Positions 44,761-55,364 of a stretch of 64,000 bases of DNA are shown here, piece after piece. The stretch is taken from contig CAKMRJ010005412.1 of the NCBI GenBank assembly GCA_928212115.1, forward strand, positions 245,855,483-245,919,482, in the 5' to 3' direction. This stretch comes from Lactuca virosa. Taxonomy: Eukaryota > Streptophyta > Magnoliopsida > Asterales > Asteraceae. The position numbers were made by a program, and so were the translations under genes. Under the pieces are notes generated by a model, which was not told the origin of the DNA, did no database searches, and saw only the letters and a list, made by a program, of their open reading frames with translations. How positions within the stretch are numbered: the stretch's first letter is position 1; the number at the start of each line of letters is the position of its first letter.

Positions 44761-46200
44761 ACAGGGACCCTTCGCTTTTTCCAAATCACCTTTGCAAAAG
44801 AAAGCAAACATAGTCTTCGTTCTTTGATCAACCCCAATCTCGTGTATGGACTGTCAACAACGAATTCCATCAACCCTAAACCTTCGAAATCAAAATCACC
44901 CAAGTCGATGTCGATGACAACCCTTCGATTATCACACCTTCCCAATCGATTTAATTCCCAGTGAAACATCAAGACCCCCATTTCAAAGCTCAGTAACAAC
45001 CTTACAAGAACAGTCGAACCTTCATATCATGTAAGGAACGTCGACTTTAAAATCAATCGACCCAAGACTTCGATATTTCTTCTCCTATCAAAACTTCATT
45101 CCGATTCCAGACACACAAAAAAAATCGATTTTGACTTTTATTTGACCATTGAAATCAAACTGCCTTACACCCATCAAATTCGATCCCAAATCAACAATCC
45201 GTCGATTTCATGGCCTTCGAAAACAATCCATTAACCATCGACCAACAAATCTTCGAAATCAAAATCAATCAACCATCGATTCCAAAGCAAATTCCGGATC
45301 GATGCACAAATGACGAACAAATGAAGTACATGTCGACTGCCCTTCGTCTTCACTATAGAAACCCAAAATATGCAATCGTCCTTAAGACTAGCAAAATCGA
45401 AGTCGATTACCCAAAGCAAAACTCAATACATCCATACATCAAACGATCAATTATCAGCCTTCGCCATCGACCTCTCGCTCCAACCCTTCGTTAACAAATC
45501 TTTCATCGATTCCTTGTTAACGAAGCATCAACAACCTGCTGAATCGAATTTCAATTTTGACTTCCGATCTAATACAAATTTGACTCCAATCAATTCCAAC
45601 AGAATGATACAAAATCAATATCAGTAGAAAGTAATTTCGACTCCAATAGACACATTCGTTTATCAAATCGCTACAACGAACATTGGATATAAACGAGATC
45701 GAATTCGATTCTATACCACATCGAGGATGAATTTGACTCAAGAAAATGTAAATCAAAATTTTTACTTCAACTCAACTTGAATCGAGTTTCGATTCATTCA
45801 ATTCTTACTTTAAACTTTAATTTTCTCAAAAACAAGGAATGAGAATGAAGAACACACTAGGATGGAGAATCGAACTGAATATAGGAACATTATCGGTTAA
45901 CTTTTTGGAATCAAACAAGATGAACAGTATAGGACTTGTTATTTGGGCTAAACAACACATGAACATTAAACCGATATAATGTTTGGGCTCAAATCGGACT
46001 CAACGAATGAACAGATCAATTATTTGGTTTTGAAATTTTGATGAACAGTAGAAATTTCGAACAATTAACCAAAATTTCGATTTAAAAATTAAAAAGAAAT
46101 TGTAAGAATATGATTTTGATTTTTGGAATTTTGATTTAAACACAAATAATTGGATCAATCAATGGGGTTGAAACGGATTTGATCCAATGAGACAAATCGA
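44761..46200 (-). other. TE5 internal region, right part, TCGA-rich and non-coding
   Basis: The stretch is rich in ATCGATT and TTCGAAATC-like words and includes CCCTTCGTTA, which also occurs in the left internal part. Small open frames such as 45210-45494 have no recognisable domain and no repeat support. I see no gene. Confidence 0.65.
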
Positions 46201-47202
46201 TCAAAAATTGAAAAACGCAAAATATGAATCAAAATCATGGATGTTTTGGAATCCATTTGAGAATTTGAGATATCTTTTTACAAATCGAGTTCCGTTTTCA
46301 ACGAACGAATAATATTTAGAAGATCTTGGTTCTTTTGTTGTAATGAGAAAATCTCCAATTTGAACATTGTACCACCCACTATGCGTGATGTACAACTCGT
46401 TCTTCGTGTTCTTCAACGATCCAAGAACATCTTCAAAAGAACCACCAACACTTTTGGGTTTTGACTTCAAATTCAATGCAACCTTTGGTGATTGTTGCTT
46501 TGGAACCCAAATTTGCTTCACGGATTTCGTCTTCACAACATTTAACTATTTTTGTGAGTAAACCCGCTTGTTCTTCCGATTAATCTTCTTCTTCTTTTTC
46601 TTTCTTATCTTTTTGCATCTTGAAGACTTGATTTCATGAACAAACCCACTTTCCACAACATGAACATTATGAGTATGAATCAAATCTTTTGGAGTTTGAT
46701 ACTTGTGATTTTCTTGGATCACCGGCTTCCGATAAGGAATCATTCCTTCAAACGAATCACAAGAACACAAAATATCATCGGTTTGAACTCCAATCGAGCA
46801 AAAAACCTTTTCTTCTTCAAAATCAACTTGAATGCCTTTTTCTTGAACATCAAGAACATCACATTGAACTCCATTGTCAAGAACTTCAACAAACTTAAGA
46901 GCACGAAGATCATTTGGGTCTTCAATAAGAGAAACATATTTCTTTTTGAACAAATATTTTTCTTCTCCAATCTTATCATTACTACGTGATGATATGGACC
47001 ATGTAATATCAGCCAACCATTTGATCTCACAAAGTGGTTGAAATATTAAGCTTCCATGATCATCCTTCAATCTTCCATAAGAAACCATAGTTTCCCAATA
47101 TATCATCTTGTTTAACACCAACCCATAATATTGATCTTTATTGACTTTCTATTTGATATCTTTAACGATCACAATCCAAGAATTGTAAGGCAAATTCACC
47201 AT
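46201..47202 (-). pseudogene. TE5 non-canonical ORF of 333 codons, unknown function
   Basis: From an ATG at 47200-47202 one frame runs to a stop at 46201, broken only by two in-frame TAG codons (about 47149 and 46546). Recognisable parts are MVNLPYNSWIVIV at the start, three GVQxD-like repeats (GVQCD, GIQVD, GVQTD), a Lys-rich stretch KKIRKKKKKK, and TKSVKQIWVPK, which resembles the end of some copia gag proteins. No protease, reverse transcriptase or zinc knuckle is visible. The start lies about 250 bp from the primer site, the normal place for gag. It may be a diverged gag or a captured sequence. Confidence 0.55.
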
Positions 47203-47440
47203 GATCACAAAAACTTGAAGATTTCTAGAGAGAGAATGTGATTTTGAATGGGTTTTATAGAGAGAGAAAGTAAAAATCACTTGAATTCTAGTGAAGAAAA
47301 TCAAACTTTGAATAGAATCAAAGATGAATTCGATTTCTAGAATCCAAAAACTCTCTAAAACACGAAGATCAAAGATCAAACAATGAATCACCAAATCGTG
47401 AAAGCCATCAAGGATCAATTCTTGATCAAATCAAGAACAC

Positions 47441-47454
47441 CCGCTCTAATACCA
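47441..47454 (-). other. TE5 primer-binding site
   Basis: The minus strand reads TGGTATTAGAGCGG, the initiator-tRNA type with a C-to-T change, two bases from the LTR. Confidence 0.88.
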
Positions 47455-47456
47455 AT

Positions 47457-47747
47457 TGTAGTGGTGTTGATTATGATGACATGTGTGGAGTTAGAAAGAT
47501 CTAGTGAATCATCATGTAAAATCAAGAACACAAGGAGTAAATAAATCTGTGTAAGCTCATATTAGATCTAGAAAGAATATACAAATTGGTTTGTACAAAG
47601 TTTCTCTCTCTAGTCTAACACTCCAAATGGTTTCTTTTCATAATGGGAGTCACTCACTTCCTATTTATAGGAAAGACTCAACCCGTTTACACATACAAGA
47701 GGGTAAGCCTAAAACATTACATCCAAGAGTGACTTTACACCCTAACA
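47457..47747 (-). repeat. TE5 5' LTR
   Basis: It is 291 bp, pairs with 25986-26276 and is followed by the target duplication aagtc. Chance open frames in both LTR copies (such as 47591-47827) are not genes. Confidence 0.93.
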
Positions 47748-47752
47748 AAGTC

Positions 47753-48264
47753 ACGACCATAAATGCGCTCACATATAGGCTCCATGCGATCGGATGGACA
47801 ATATTTGCAATCGAATGTATTTCCTAAGTCTTCTAAAATTTCGTCTAGTTTTCATAACATTTTGAATCTCTTCAATTGGAGTTACGGTTCATGAGATATG
47901 GTCAAAATACTAACAGGGGGTCAAAGCTGCAAGCAACATCCTTTAGCTTCAGATTTTAGAATATATCTTCGTGTGATCAATTCGATCGAATGTTTCTTGA
48001 CCAAAACAACTTCCAATCATTCCTTAGAATCCTTCATAAGTTCCAAGCTCCATTTTAAACTCCAAACATGCATCCAACTGCTCCCAAAGCACTGCTCCAC
48101 TTGAACTATCTAAAATTGACATAAAAAACATGACTAGTATAGGAATTCTAACGAAAGACATGAGTTGAACATTATTTAAGCTTATGCACATGAAATAACA
48201 TAAAATATTATGCAAAATAATACTTAAAATCATCCTACACGATGCATAAAATGGCATCTAATAG
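47753..48264 (-). repeat. TE3 5' LTR, part 2
   Basis: This sequence resumes the TE3 LTR after TE5; GCGATCGGATGG and GCAATCGAATG echo the GCGATCGCATG words in part 1. It ends where CACTA transposase coding restarts. The LTR end is placed at 48264 within a few bases. Confidence 0.75.
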
Positions 48265-48917
48265 TCTACAATGGTTTGTGCTTGATAGTTGTGACGAAGT
48301 TAGAAAGTATATTGCGTAAGTGTTCTTATCTTTTAATTCATTGTCTATTTTTAATTTCTCCTTTTTTACTAAATCTATATATATTTTTCGTCAATGTAGT
48401 GAATTTAAATCATTACATCCTGAAAGTGATGAAAAAACCGAATTCCCTAAATGGTTCCATCACAAGGTCTATGATATGCAAAAACAAAAATCTCCAGACT
48501 TTAACAAGGACTTATCGGCTCTTTCAATTGGCGCGCATGAGAATGTCTTTACTTATACCGCTTGCATGGTGAATGGTGTTAGGTTTATCAAGGGCGTAGC
48601 TTCAACATTTGATTTTTTTTGGGGTGGGGGGGGGATATAATATGTATAAAAATCGGTGAACAGGGGGGCCATAACCAAAATTTTATATTTTTGGGCCTCA
48701 TAAGTATTCCATTGTACTTTTTCATTGCAAGTGGTTCGATACTGCAGGAGTTAAATCTGATAATAATTTCACCAGTATCGACCCACAACGCGAATTGAGC
48801 AGCAAAGATCAAATCATATTTGCTATGTAGGCCATGCAATTATTTTACATCCAATAACCTTCTCGAAGTGATGAAAATGAAAAACAACAGTGGGTAGTTG
48901 AAAATGTTAATCATATA
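48265..48917 (+). pseudogene. TE2 CACTA transposase, C-terminal part
   Basis: Coding resumes with a QWFVLDSCDEVRKYIA segment, the end of the DUF4218 region. A possible short intron follows, from GTAAGTGTT to about 48397. Then comes FPKWFHHKVYDMQKQKSPDF and a DUF4216 domain with NVFTYTACMVNGVRFI and, after a degenerate G-rich stretch at 48600-48690, SIVLFHCKWFDTAGVKSDNN. It continues to ENVNHI where TE8 interrupts. It complements 9983-12128 and shows that both were one gene. Confidence 0.87.
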
Positions 48918-50870
48918 TGTAACATCCATAAATTTCATAATAATTTAAAACTTTTTGAAGCATCCAAAAACCATTTCTTATTTAAAAATGGTTTCAAAAT
49001 AGTTTCATATCAGAGTATCCCAGAAATCAAAATAATAAAATGTGAGGAGGTGCATGATCAAGCCTTCGCCTTCCCGCGATCATCTGGAGTACCTAAAACA
49101 AAATTCAAAACTGTAAGCCCGAAGCTTAGTGAGTTCCCCCAAAATTACAACACCATACAATCAAGAACAATATCATAACAAATAGCATGCATATAGAGTT
49201 TGCAGTATGACTGGACCTCCTCGCCAAGCCTTCAATCTGTCTGGCCCAGTCTCAGAACCTTCATCATGTATGGTCCGCCCTATCGGGCCTTCAGCCTGTC
49301 TGGACCGTTCTCCGTGCCTTCGGCCTGACTGGTACGCCCCATTGGGCCTTCAGTCTATCCGGTCCGCCCTGGGTATATTGGCCTAGAGCACAAAGCAGGA
49401 CCGCCTCAACCTACCCCCAAACACACAATCAATCACATAGATATCAAACGCTAGCTAGCATGTACAAACAGTCAAAACAAATAACATCTCACTAATCATA
49501 GCATCATCCTATATACCAGGATACCAACCTAACAAGTCACTAAACATAGCATCATCCTATATATACCAGGATACAGATCTAACAGATCACTAAGCATATC
49601 ATTATGCGATAACTAGGATAACAATCAGAAAGGGCCGACATTGGTGCCTTCGACCCTGTTAGTATAGTGAGGAAAGCTCACCTCAAAAGTAGTGTTGAAC
49701 CGATGAATCGAACCCTAACTCACAGCTCCAAACTCAATTGCATGTAACCACCATATGACTGATTCCATTAGACCCCCCCCCCCCCCCCCCCCTAAATTAC
49801 CAAAATACCCTCAGAAGTCAAACTTGGTCAACCATGGTCAAAGTCAAAGTCAACGGTCAAGGTTAACAGTCCATTTTGACCCAACTCGTCGATTTCCTTC
49901 ATATCTAAAAAGACCGTGAAAAGCTCAAGACAACTCGCCCAGTTACCCAAGTAACTCAATGAGTTCTTCAGTGTCCAGAAAACCGAGAAAACCCTAGTCA
50001 ACTCGCCGAGTCATCTCACCCACTCGCCGAGTTCACTCAATATCCAGAAGGCGGGTAAACCCTATCCAACTTGTCGAGTTGGCTAAGAAACTCGTCGAGA
50101 TTTCCTATCTTAACGTGTTCAACCCTTCCTAGTCGACTCCAAGGCCCCAAACTACAGATCTAGCCCCTTAGGACTAAGATACCACGTAAAGTTGCTAACT
50201 TTACGTGCATGCAAGGCATCGAAGGGATTAAAACACTAAAGATAAGCTTAATAAGAGGTTTAGGACATGGAGTAGGGCCAAGACTAGAAAAAGTGGGAAA
50301 CTTTATGTCTATGGAGGCCTAGAGGTGTCCAGATCTGAAACCACATCCTCTTGACAAGCTCAAATCCGAGAATGACTCCATTTTGCACCAAAAATGACCA
50401 TATACTTTCACAAGAGGAGATCTAAGCAATAAGAAGTCAAGGTATCAACTTTATACCTCAAGATGGTTGCCAAAAAGAGTAGATGTCGGATCTAAAGCCT
50501 CCTCCTCACTCCAATCTCTTCAACCTTCGAGTTTACTTCCAAAAGTGCACCAAAAGTCACCTTCCAAGCTTTCACACACACAAAATGAGATAAGATGCAC
50601 AAAATAGGGTTTGTCTGGGTGATAAGGTGATAAGGGAGGCTGGTGAGGGGACTTAAGGTCCTTTAAATAGGGTGCAAACCCTAAAAATTAGGGTTTTCAT
50701 GATCTGGTGCCAACTCGTCGAGTTGGGTCTTCCAACTCGTCGAGTAGGTTTGTAAATTACACGACCATCTTGGCCTCTACACGATGAGTTGGGGCCTCCA
50801 ACTCATCGAGTAGGTCTTATGAAATGCACAAAAACCCTTAAATTTCATACCTGGGAGTCGGGATGTTACA
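48918..50870 (-). repeat. TE8 3' LTR with minisatellite and poly-C tract
   Basis: It starts TGTAACATCC and ends GGATGTTACA. From 49200 to 49390 it carries four to five degenerate units with GGGCCTTCAGYCTGTCTGG and GTCCGCC. A run of 20 C residues lies at 49773-49792. ACTCGYCGAGT palindromes are found at about 49995-50100 and 50712-50815. The polypurine tract on the minus strand is AGTGGCGGAGAAC. Confidence 0.9.
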
Positions 50871-52400
50871 GTTCTCCGCCACTTGAACTAGAGTTCGTCC
50901 TCGAAGTCTTCTTTGGTAAATAACTCCGGATAATTCTCCCACATATCGGCCTCCGGTTCCCAAGTCCACTAGGATCCCCTCCAATGCCCCCATTGTACCT
51001 TTACCAAAGGTACCTCCTTGTTATGCAGAATCTTCACCTTCCTCTCCAGAACAACCACCGGTCTCTCTACGTAGTTCAGGCGCTCGTCGACTTGAATATC
51101 ATCCAATGATCCAACTGCATCCTGATCTAAAATGCACTTTCGAAACTGCGAAACGTGGAATGTGCTATGGATCCAATTGAGCTCCTCAGGGAGATCCAAT
51201 CTATACGCCACCTTGCCAACCCTGGCAATAATTCGGAAGGGTATATATCGGAGACCCAACTTCCCCTTCTTCCTGAAGCGAATCACACCCTTCCAGGGTG
51301 AGACCTTCAGTAGTACCATGTCACCAACCTGAAACTACAACTCAGATCGGCGTCGGTCGGCGTAACTCTTCTGCCGACTCTAACCAGTCTGCAACCGCTA
51401 CCTGATATGCTGAATCATCTCGGTAGTCTACAGAACCACCTCGGTCCAACCCATCACCTTGTAACCAACCTCACCCCAACAGACTGGGTTTGTGACATCT
51501 CCATCCATACAACAGCTCAAATGGTGGAGCACCAAATCTGGAATGAAAGTTGTTGTTGTAGGAGAACTCTGTAAGGGGTAGCTAGGAGTCCCAGCTCCCA
51601 CCGAATTTAATAACATAGGCCTGCAACATATCCTCGAGGGTATGTATGGTTCGCTCACTCTAGTCGTCTGTCTACGGATGATAAGCTGTACTGAAATGCA
51701 GCCGCGTGCCCAGTTGCTCGTGGAACTTCTACCAGAAACGGGAGGTGAATCGAACATCACAGTCTGAGACAATAGAGAGCGGTACCCCGTGACGAGTAAC
51801 GATCTCGTAGATATACATATCAGCCAGCTTCTCGGCCGATGAGCTCTCCCGAATAGGCAGAAAATGGGCACTATTAGTCAATCGATCCACGATGACCCAA
51901 ATAGCATCGAAACCCTTTGTCATTCTTGGCAGCTTGGTGATAAAGTTCATTGTGATCTGGTCCCATTTCCACATGGGAACCTCCAGAAGCTGCAGCTTGC
52001 CGTGTGTCCTCTGATGCTTGGCCTTGTCCATCTTTCAAGTCAAGCACCTCTCGATGTACCATGCGATCTCTCTCTTCATGCACGGCTACCAGTAGCTCAA
52101 TCTCAGATCCCAGTACATCTTGGTGGCCCCCGGGTGAATAAAGAAACAAGACTTATGAGCCTCCTCAAGTACAATCTGTCTGACCCCACCAGACATCGAA
52201 ACCCATACTCGACCACAACAGGTCAACAATCCCCGACTATCCTGCACGAATCTGGTGATATCGCCCCTAATACTCTCAAGGTTCCAGTTCTCCTATCGTA
52301 CACCCTCGGCTTGAGCTTCCCTAATCAAGCTCATAAGTGGAAAATCCACTTATATCCTCATACATGCCGCTGGAGTAGAAGATCCAGCCAACTTGCGGCT
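50871..52400 (-). pseudogene. TE8 integrase and chromodomain-like tail
   Basis: The C-terminus (50888-51319) contains WKGVIRFRKKGKLGLRYIPF and VERPVVVLERKVKILHNKEV, and ends with TAG at 50888-50890, 18 bp before the LTR. The core (51729-52031) has ITMNFITKLPRMTKGFDAIW, where Asn replaces the first catalytic Asp, and SDCDVRFTSRFW. Stops and frameshifts interrupt it at about 51390, 51660 and 52035. Confidence 0.86.
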
Positions 52401-53069
52401 CAGGGTGTCCGCCACAACATTCGCTTTACCCGGATGGTAAAGGATCTCGCAGTCATAATCCTCTGCGCTGCCTCATGTTCAGGTTCGGCTGATCCATGAT
52501 ATGTCTCAAACTCTTGTGGTCTGTGTATATGGTACAGCGGACCCCGTAGAGATAATTTCTCCAAATCTTGAGAGAAAATACCACCGCTCCCAACTCTAGA
52601 TCGTGTGTAGGATTTCTCATCTCATGCGGCTTCAGCTGCCGCGATGTATAGGCTATCACCCGTCCTCTCTACATATGGACTGCTCCCAATCTGGTGATTG
52701 ATGCATCACAGAACACCATGAAATCCTCAACTCCCTCATGGAGTGTCAAAACCGGCACCTCGCAGAGTCGCTGTCGCAGAGTCTCAAATATAATCTGCTG
52801 CTCAGCGCCCCACCGGAAATCCACCCCTTCCTCGTCAGACGAGTGAGGGGTACCGCAATCTTGGAGAAATCCTATATGAAACTCCGGTAGTACCCTGCCA
52901 ATCCCAAGAAGCTCCTGATATCTGAGGGAGTTTTCGGAACCTCCTACTGCATAAACACCTCGATCTTGGCCGGATCGACCAAAATACCCTCCTGGTTAAC
53001 AAGATGTCCAAGGAACTGAACCACTCGCAACCAAAACTCGCATTTTGAGAACTTAGCATACAACCGTTC
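52401..53069 (-). pseudogene. TE8 RNase H
   Basis: The 52453-52659 segment encodes IAYTSRQLKPHEMRNPTHDL and YTDHKSLRHIMDQPNLNMRQ. The connection to reverse transcriptase at 52835-53069 is frameshifted. The RNase H core Asp segment near 52700 is interrupted by stops. Confidence 0.85.
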
Positions 53070-53900
53070 TCACCTTAAAACTCCCAATAACTCACATAGA
53101 TGCTCCTCAGTCTTGAAATACACCAAGATGTCATCTATAAACACAATGATCGAGCGATCGAGCATCGGTCTACATACCCGATTCATCAGGTCCGTAAACA
53201 CTGTCGGCACATTGCTGAGCCCAAACTGAATCACCACGAACTCGTAATGTCCGAAACGAGTTTGGAACGCGGTATTCTCCACGTCCTCCTCCCTCAACGT
53301 GACCTGATGGTACCCAGATCTCAAGTCTATCTTTGAGAACCAAGATGCTCCCTGTAGCTGATCAAAGAGATCATCAATCCATGGAAGTGGATAACGGTTC
53401 TTCACCGTCAATTTGTTCAACTCCCAGTAATCAATGCACATCTGGTGTGAACCATCCTTCTTCTTGACGAAGAGAATCGATGCTCCCCACGGAGAACTGC
53501 TCGGACGGATGAACTGCTTGCCTAGCAGTTCCTGCAGCTTGGATGACAGCTCCTGCATCTCTGGTGGTGCGAATCGGTATGGCTCCTTTGCAATATGGGC
53601 CGCACCTGGCACGAGGTCGATCCTGGACTCGACCTGCCTCTCGGGAGGCACTCTGGGTAGCTCCTTCGGGAACACAACAGCAAAATCCCTAACAACTGGG
53701 ACGTCCAAAACTGAGACCTGATCCCTTACCCGCGTATACACCACATACGCCAAATAACCCACACACCCATGCTGAATATACTGCCTAGCCCTGGAAGTTG
53801 AGCAAAACCCTGAACCCAACATGGTGCCCTCGCCGTAGATAACCAGTTCTCCCCCACTTGGGGTTCGAACTACCACACGCTGACCCTCGCAGTCGATCAT
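53070..53900 (-). pseudogene. TE8 reverse transcriptase
   Basis: Landmarks are PRVPPERQVESRIDLVPGA, YRFAPPEMQELSSKLQELL, MCIDYWELNKLTVKNRYPL and the intact catalytic box IIVFIDDILVYFKTEE. The frame is open for 276 residues from 53900. It ends near the RNase H connection at a frameshift. Confidence 0.9.
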
Positions 53901-54653
53901 GACACCGAAACGACTCAGCTAGTCCATACCCACTATCACACAAACGTCCCCCATGGGAATCGGAATCAAGTCAATCGGGAATGATACCCCGAAGATCTCC
54001 AGAACACAACCCTAATAGACTGAAGAAGTAGAAATCCCGTGTTCGTTGCCGATGGAGACTCGCAACAGACACTCCAGCTCTCCTAAGGGTAAATCGAACT
54101 CCCTACTAAAAGATCGTGAGACCAAAGACCGACTCGCCCCCAAGTCAAACAATACCAGAGTAGGTAAGGAGTTCACTAAGAACATACCTAACATAGGTAC
54201 AAAACACATAAGCATACAACATATATAATTAATAATATAAAGGATAGAAACATACCAGCCACCACATCCGGTGATGTCATGGCCTCCTCGGTTGTAAGCT
54301 GAAAAGCGTGTCCCCGAGCCCTCGGGGGCTCTGCTCTATCCTGACTCCCATCAGTAATCCTCAGTGTAGCCGGTGCCGGAGCCTGCACCGGCCTGGCAGC
54401 GCGCAATGGACAGTTGGACTTCACGTGACCAACCTGATCGCAGTGGTAACAAATCTTCGTATCCTTTATCGGGGCTAACTAGCGGCAATCCCTCGCAAAG
54501 TGCCACTCGTTGCCGCACATGCGGCACGCACTACCGGATCTACAAACTCCAGAATGACCCTTCTCGCACTTCCCACAAGTGCGGCCGTGCTGGCCTCCAG
54601 ACCTAGAATCAGCGGTCTTAGACCGCTTCGACGCAGGCTGTAACTGCGCCGAG
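53901..54653 (-). pseudogene. TE8 zinc knuckles and protease, split by a 68-bp insertion
   Basis: The minus strand begins at the TE9 junction with CGKCEKGHSGVC and CRMCGNEWHFARDC (54479-54650). The gag-protease linker LRITDGSQDRAEPPRARGHA leads to DVVAG at 54256. The frame is broken by 54188-54255 and resumes with MFLVNSLPTLVLFDLGASRS, where Asp-Leu-Gly replaces the usual Asp-Ser/Thr-Gly. Without the insertion the frame is continuous across the junction. Confidence 0.87.
54188..54255 (-). other. 68-bp GT-AG intron-like insertion in TE8 protease
   Basis: On the minus strand it begins GTATGTTTC and ends TATGTTAG, is T-rich with a TATTAAT branch-like motif, and is 68 bp, not a multiple of three. 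The octamer GGTATGTT occurs at both junctions, as in a target-site duplication. Removing GT to AG restores the protease frame exactly. TE4 and TE6 lack it at the same position. Confidence 0.7.
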
Positions 54654-55329
54654 TGTTGAGAGAAGAACTTTGGAAAACACTTGAACAAACGTTAGTACAA
54701 GATTATAGTTGAGGAATAAGTTAATCTCAAAGGATCATAAAATCTCAACAATAATAAGAAGTTAGATTTGTTAGATAGTTAGTTGCGGAATTTAAAGTGT
54801 TGAAAAGTAAAGGAAAGATAAATGACAACAAGTTATATATCAAGTAAACACTAAACTAATTCTTAACAAGGTTTGCAATCAAACTCGATTTAGTATGTGA
54901 GATCAGTTAAAAGTGAAGAAGATCTTCGATGATGATCAGTAAGATAGAGATATGAGAAAGTGATCTTTATATTTCAGAGAAAAAGATCAAAATATCGTAG
55001 TGAAGAAGTGGTAAGAGGTGTTTGATACAAAAGATGAGCACTCTATTTATAGAGCCTCTAATAGTTACATTCTGAATAAACAAATAATAACATATTGACT
55101 AACATGGCCATGCAAGGTCCATTGGATAAAGAAAGGCTATCATGCTAAGTCAGAGGACGTAACATAATCTTCATTGTGGTAGAGGGATTGCGGTTCACAT
55201 CTTTAAGCTGCAGTAGACACTTCATTGCGCTAGGAAGAAAGTTGATTGCGGTTGCAGAAAGATTGTTGTGGTAGACAGAAAGGGATTGCGGATTGCCTAA
55301 GTTTAAGAGGGTCACTTTTTGCTCTAACA
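54654..55329 (-). repeat. TE9 3' LTR (676 bp)
   Basis: In plus reading it begins TGTTGAGAG and ends CTCTAACA. The minus-strand polypurine tract CTTAGGGGGAAAT (55330-55342) abuts it. The text contains repeated GATTGCGG words. Confidence 0.88.
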
Positions 55330-55364
55330 ATTTCCCCCTAAGTGACCTCTTCAACTTTTCTTCA

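Larger units (their letters stand above)
25986..47747 (-). mobile_element. TE5: non-autonomous LTR retrotransposon inside the TE3 LTR
   Basis: Two 291-bp LTRs (25986-26276, 47457-47747) begin TGTAGTGGTG and end CCCTAACA. The exact target duplication aagtc flanks the unit (25981-25985, 47748-47752). The primer site sits beside the right LTR and a polypurine tract beside the left, so it reads on the minus strand. After removing TE6, only about 3.6 kb of internal sequence remains, with no reverse transcriptase or integrase. Confidence 0.93.
12129..48264 (-). mobile_element. TE3: Athila-like Ty3/gypsy element inside the CACTA transposase
   Basis: Homologous LTR sequence begins at 12129-12131 and at 24778, in the same orientation. 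An Asp-tRNA primer site (24757-24774) and Athila-type gag-protease on the minus strand lie inside. The right LTR is split by TE5 and ends near 48264, where transposase coding resumes. The sequence left of the element ends in actac and tctac follows the right end, an imperfect 5-bp target duplication. No reverse transcriptase or integrase of this lineage is present. Confidence 0.82.
6379..48917 (+). mobile_element. TE2: CACTA (En/Spm-type) DNA transposon, host of the nest
   Basis: The span is defined by a CACTA-like terminus at 6379 and by transposase segments on the plus strand at 9983-12128 and 48265-48917. The two segments encode successive parts of one TNP2-type protein, so everything between 12129 and 48264 is later insertion. 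The 3' terminus was not found; gypsy TE8 interrupts the element again at 48918. Linkage of the 6379 terminus to this transposase is inference, because 2.9 kb of mixed sequence lies between them. Confidence 0.7.
48918..54653 (-). mobile_element. TE8: Ty3/gypsy chromovirus, 3' part, inside CACTA
   Basis: A 1953-bp LTR (48918-50870) is followed on the minus strand by integrase, RNase H, reverse transcriptase, protease and zinc knuckles. The element is cut at 54653 by TE9, and its gag N-terminus and 5' LTR must lie right of TE9, outside the window. It is related to TE4 but distinct. The pentamer atata (48913-48917) would be its target duplication. Confidence 0.9.

Noticed and set aside
45210..45756. 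Overlapping open frames on both strands in the TE5 interior
   Set aside because: They reflect a low stop-codon frequency in TCGA-rich sequence; no domain, no single favoured frame.
46546..47121. Reading the Lys-rich protein as a host gene
   Set aside because: It lies between a TE5 primer site and other internal TE5 sequence, in the element's orientation, and so belongs to TE5.
48397..48640. Separate host gene with GAHENVFTYTACMVNG-like product
   Set aside because: The sequence fits the DUF4216 part of the CACTA transposase, continuous with the upstream transposase segments.
49195..49400. Centromeric satellite
   Set aside because: Only four to five degenerate units, confined to one LTR.
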